A stretch of DNA of 7,123 bases from Prevotellaceae bacterium (GTDB taxonomy: Bacteria; Bacteroidota; Bacteroidia; Bacteroidales; UBA932). The stretch is from assembly GCA_031278495.1 (NCBI GenBank), contig JAITKG010000090.1:1-7123 (forward strand), read 5' to 3'. Below are positions 6,636 through 7,123 of this stretch, piece after piece. Each line of letters opens with the position of its first letter. The first letter of the stretch is position 1. The translations under genes and the position numbers were made by a program. The notes beneath the pieces are model-generated. The model saw only the letters and a program-made list of their open reading frames with translations, did not search any database and was not told the origin of the DNA.

Positions 6636-6688
6636 TGATGTGGAGATGTGGAGATGTGGCTGGCGCCAGCCCAGTTAGTCACATTAGC
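6613..6688. repeat. Octad array and perfect 14-bp palindromic core
   Basis: Six 8-bp units in strict register (GATGTGAT, GATGTGAA, GATGTGAT, GATGTGGA, GATGTGGA, GATGTGGC; 6613-6660) run into GGCTGGCGCCAGCC (6658-6671), a perfect palindrome and the cleanest core in the window. After a short link, octad-like sequence of the opposite sense follows (CACATTAG at 6681-6688, then CACATTGC). The array starts inside the MFS reading frame. Confidence 0.9.
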
Positions 6689-6698
6689 ACATTGCCCC

Positions 6699-6832
6699 GT
6701 CATTCCGAGCGGAGCGTAGCGAAGTCGAGGAATCTGCTGCGACGCCCCACTGTCCAACCCAAACTGTTTGCATTCTGGAGCAGATTCCTCCGCTCCGTGC
6801 GCTCGTTCCTCGCGCACTCCGGTCGGAATGAC
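6699..6832. repeat. 134-bp dispersed inverted-repeat element
   Basis: Exact 10-bp ends, GTCATTCCGA (6699-6708) and TCGGAATGAC (6823-6832), enclose a second exact pair, GAGGAATCTGCT (6727-6738) and AGCAGATTCCTC (6779-6790), so the element can form a long cruciform or hairpin. Sequences of the type GTCATTCCGAGCG...GAGGAATC are widespread intergenic repeats in many bacterial genomes, and their spurious translation (HSERSVAKSRNL) is seen in one frame here. It has no coding capacity. Pieces occur at 5141-5157 and 122-134. It resembles a MITE or REP-like sequence, but no target-site duplication is obvious. Confidence 0.85.
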
Positions 6833-6838
6833 GGCGCA

Positions 6839-6910
6839 GTTGAAAGTTGAAAGTTGAGAGTTGAAAGTGGCTGACGCGGCAGAAGAGTTAAGAACTAAGA
6901 ATTGGGCTGC
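6839..6910. repeat. Heptad array - core - heptad array
   Basis: Four heptads (GTTGAAA, GTTGAAA, GTTGAGA, GTTGAAA; 6839-6866) join a core variant GGCTGACGCGGCAG (6869-6882), which joins three heptads of another family (AAGAGTT, AAGAACT, AAGAATT; 6883-6903) and then GGGCTGC. The second array is the reverse complement of the AATTCTT type: 6888-6909 is an exact inverted copy of 551-572. Here the two arms belong to different families, unlike 5044-5118, where they are complementary. Confidence 0.9.
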
Positions 6911-6918
6911 TCCTTACT

Positions 6919-6960
6919 CCCCCTTTGGGGGTTGGGGGGCTTCCTTCGGGGGCTGGGGGG
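6919..6960 (+). repeat. C/G-run element with G-quadruplex potential
   Basis: A CCCCC-TTT-GGGGG hairpin (6919-6931) is followed by more G-runs: G5 (6927-6931), G6 (6934-6939), G5 (6948-6952) and G6 (6955-6960), with loops of 2, 8 and 2 bases, then CTTTT. Four tracts of at least five G fit a plus-strand quadruplex. The first 28 bases (6919-6946) are repeated exactly at 7096-7123. Confidence 0.8.
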
Positions 6961-6974
6961 CTTTTGCAAATTAT

Positions 6975-7091
6975 TTAATGTGACTAATTAGGCTGACGCA
7001 GGCTAATGTGAAGATGTGAAAATGTGCTAATGTGAAAATACGGCTGCCGCCAGCCCAATTCTTAATTCTTAATTTCTAATTCTTAATTCCC
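6975..7091. repeat. Composite repeat with two cores, octads and heptads
   Basis: Octads TTAATGTG and ACTAATTA (6975-6990) lead to a core variant GGCTGACGCAGGCT (6991-7004), overlapping CTAATGTG, AAGATGTG, AAAATGTG, CTAATGTG, AAAATACG (7003-7042). A second core, GGCTGCCGCCAGCC (7042-7055), is one base from the perfect palindrome. Five heptads follow: AATTCTT, AATTCTT, AATTTCT, AATTCTT, AATTCCC (7057-7091), matching 646-680 except for one base and including the same irregular third unit. Confidence 0.9.
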
Positions 7092-7095
7092 CGTT

Positions 7096-7123
7096 CCCCC
7101 TTTGGGGGTTGGGGGGCTTCCTT
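7096..7123 (+). repeat. Second copy of the C/G-run element, cut by window end
   Basis: All 28 bases to the window edge are identical to 6919-6946: C5, TTT, G5, TT, G6, then CTTCCTT. The G-rich second half seen in the first copy would lie beyond the window. Confidence 0.85.

Noticed and set aside
6632..6850. 72-codon plus frame and overlapping 132-codon minus frame after the MFS gene
   Set aside because: Both translate the octad array and the inverted-repeat element. HSERSVAKSRNL is a familiar spurious translation of this repeat family.

Overview
The window looks like chromosomal DNA from a member of the Bacteroidota, most likely order Bacteroidales. Three things point there. The leucyl-tRNA synthetase has the long Bacteroidales-type sequence (for example the block around FAGSSAYYLRYMDPRN and the KMSKS loop inside AVEKMSKSMYNVVNP). 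Promoters match the Bacteroidota -7 consensus TAnnTTTG. Start codons lack convincing Shine-Dalgarno sequences. I cannot name the genus or species.

Layout. Bases 1-763 hold no protein gene I trust. They contain a strong plus-strand terminator (71-101) for a gene that must lie left of the window, a GC-rich degraded repeat block (108-188), about 110 bases with nothing recognisable (about 219-330), a probable small structured RNA on the minus strand (about 485 down to 333) with its own promoter (492-522), and a block of short tandem repeats reaching up to the leuS promoter. Then come leuS (764-3649) and radA (3661-5025), 11 bases apart and probably co-transcribed from the promoter at 737-744. The 305-base gap 5026-5330 holds a repeat-built hairpin that may end the radA transcript, the solo end of a dispersed element, a heptad array, a second promoter and a leader hairpin. 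An AmpG/PAT-like MFS permease follows (5331-6635). The last 488 bases (6636-7123) hold no gene and are almost solid repeats.

The two proteins of the first transcription unit are housekeeping: LeuRS charges and proofreads tRNA-Leu, and RadA is a DnaB-type ATPase that helps branch migration in recombination. The MFS protein is an inner-membrane importer, perhaps for muropeptides or sugars. I see no functional link between it and leuS-radA.

The unusual content lies between the genes. (1) A modular repeat system occurs in all three intergenic regions: a 14-bp palindromic core, GGCTGGCGCCAGCC and variants, joined on either side to short arrays of strict 7-bp or 8-bp period. One array supplies the stop codon and last residues of the MFS gene, and a C/G-rich element of another class lies in frame inside leuS next to the editing-site motif. 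(2) The minus-strand RNA candidate has a textbook promoter (TTTG-N19-TATATTTG), a three-part 27-bp hairpin, and a 12-bp loop-to-tail complementarity followed by a T-rich run. It could be a Bacteroidota 6S-type RNA or an uncharacterised one.
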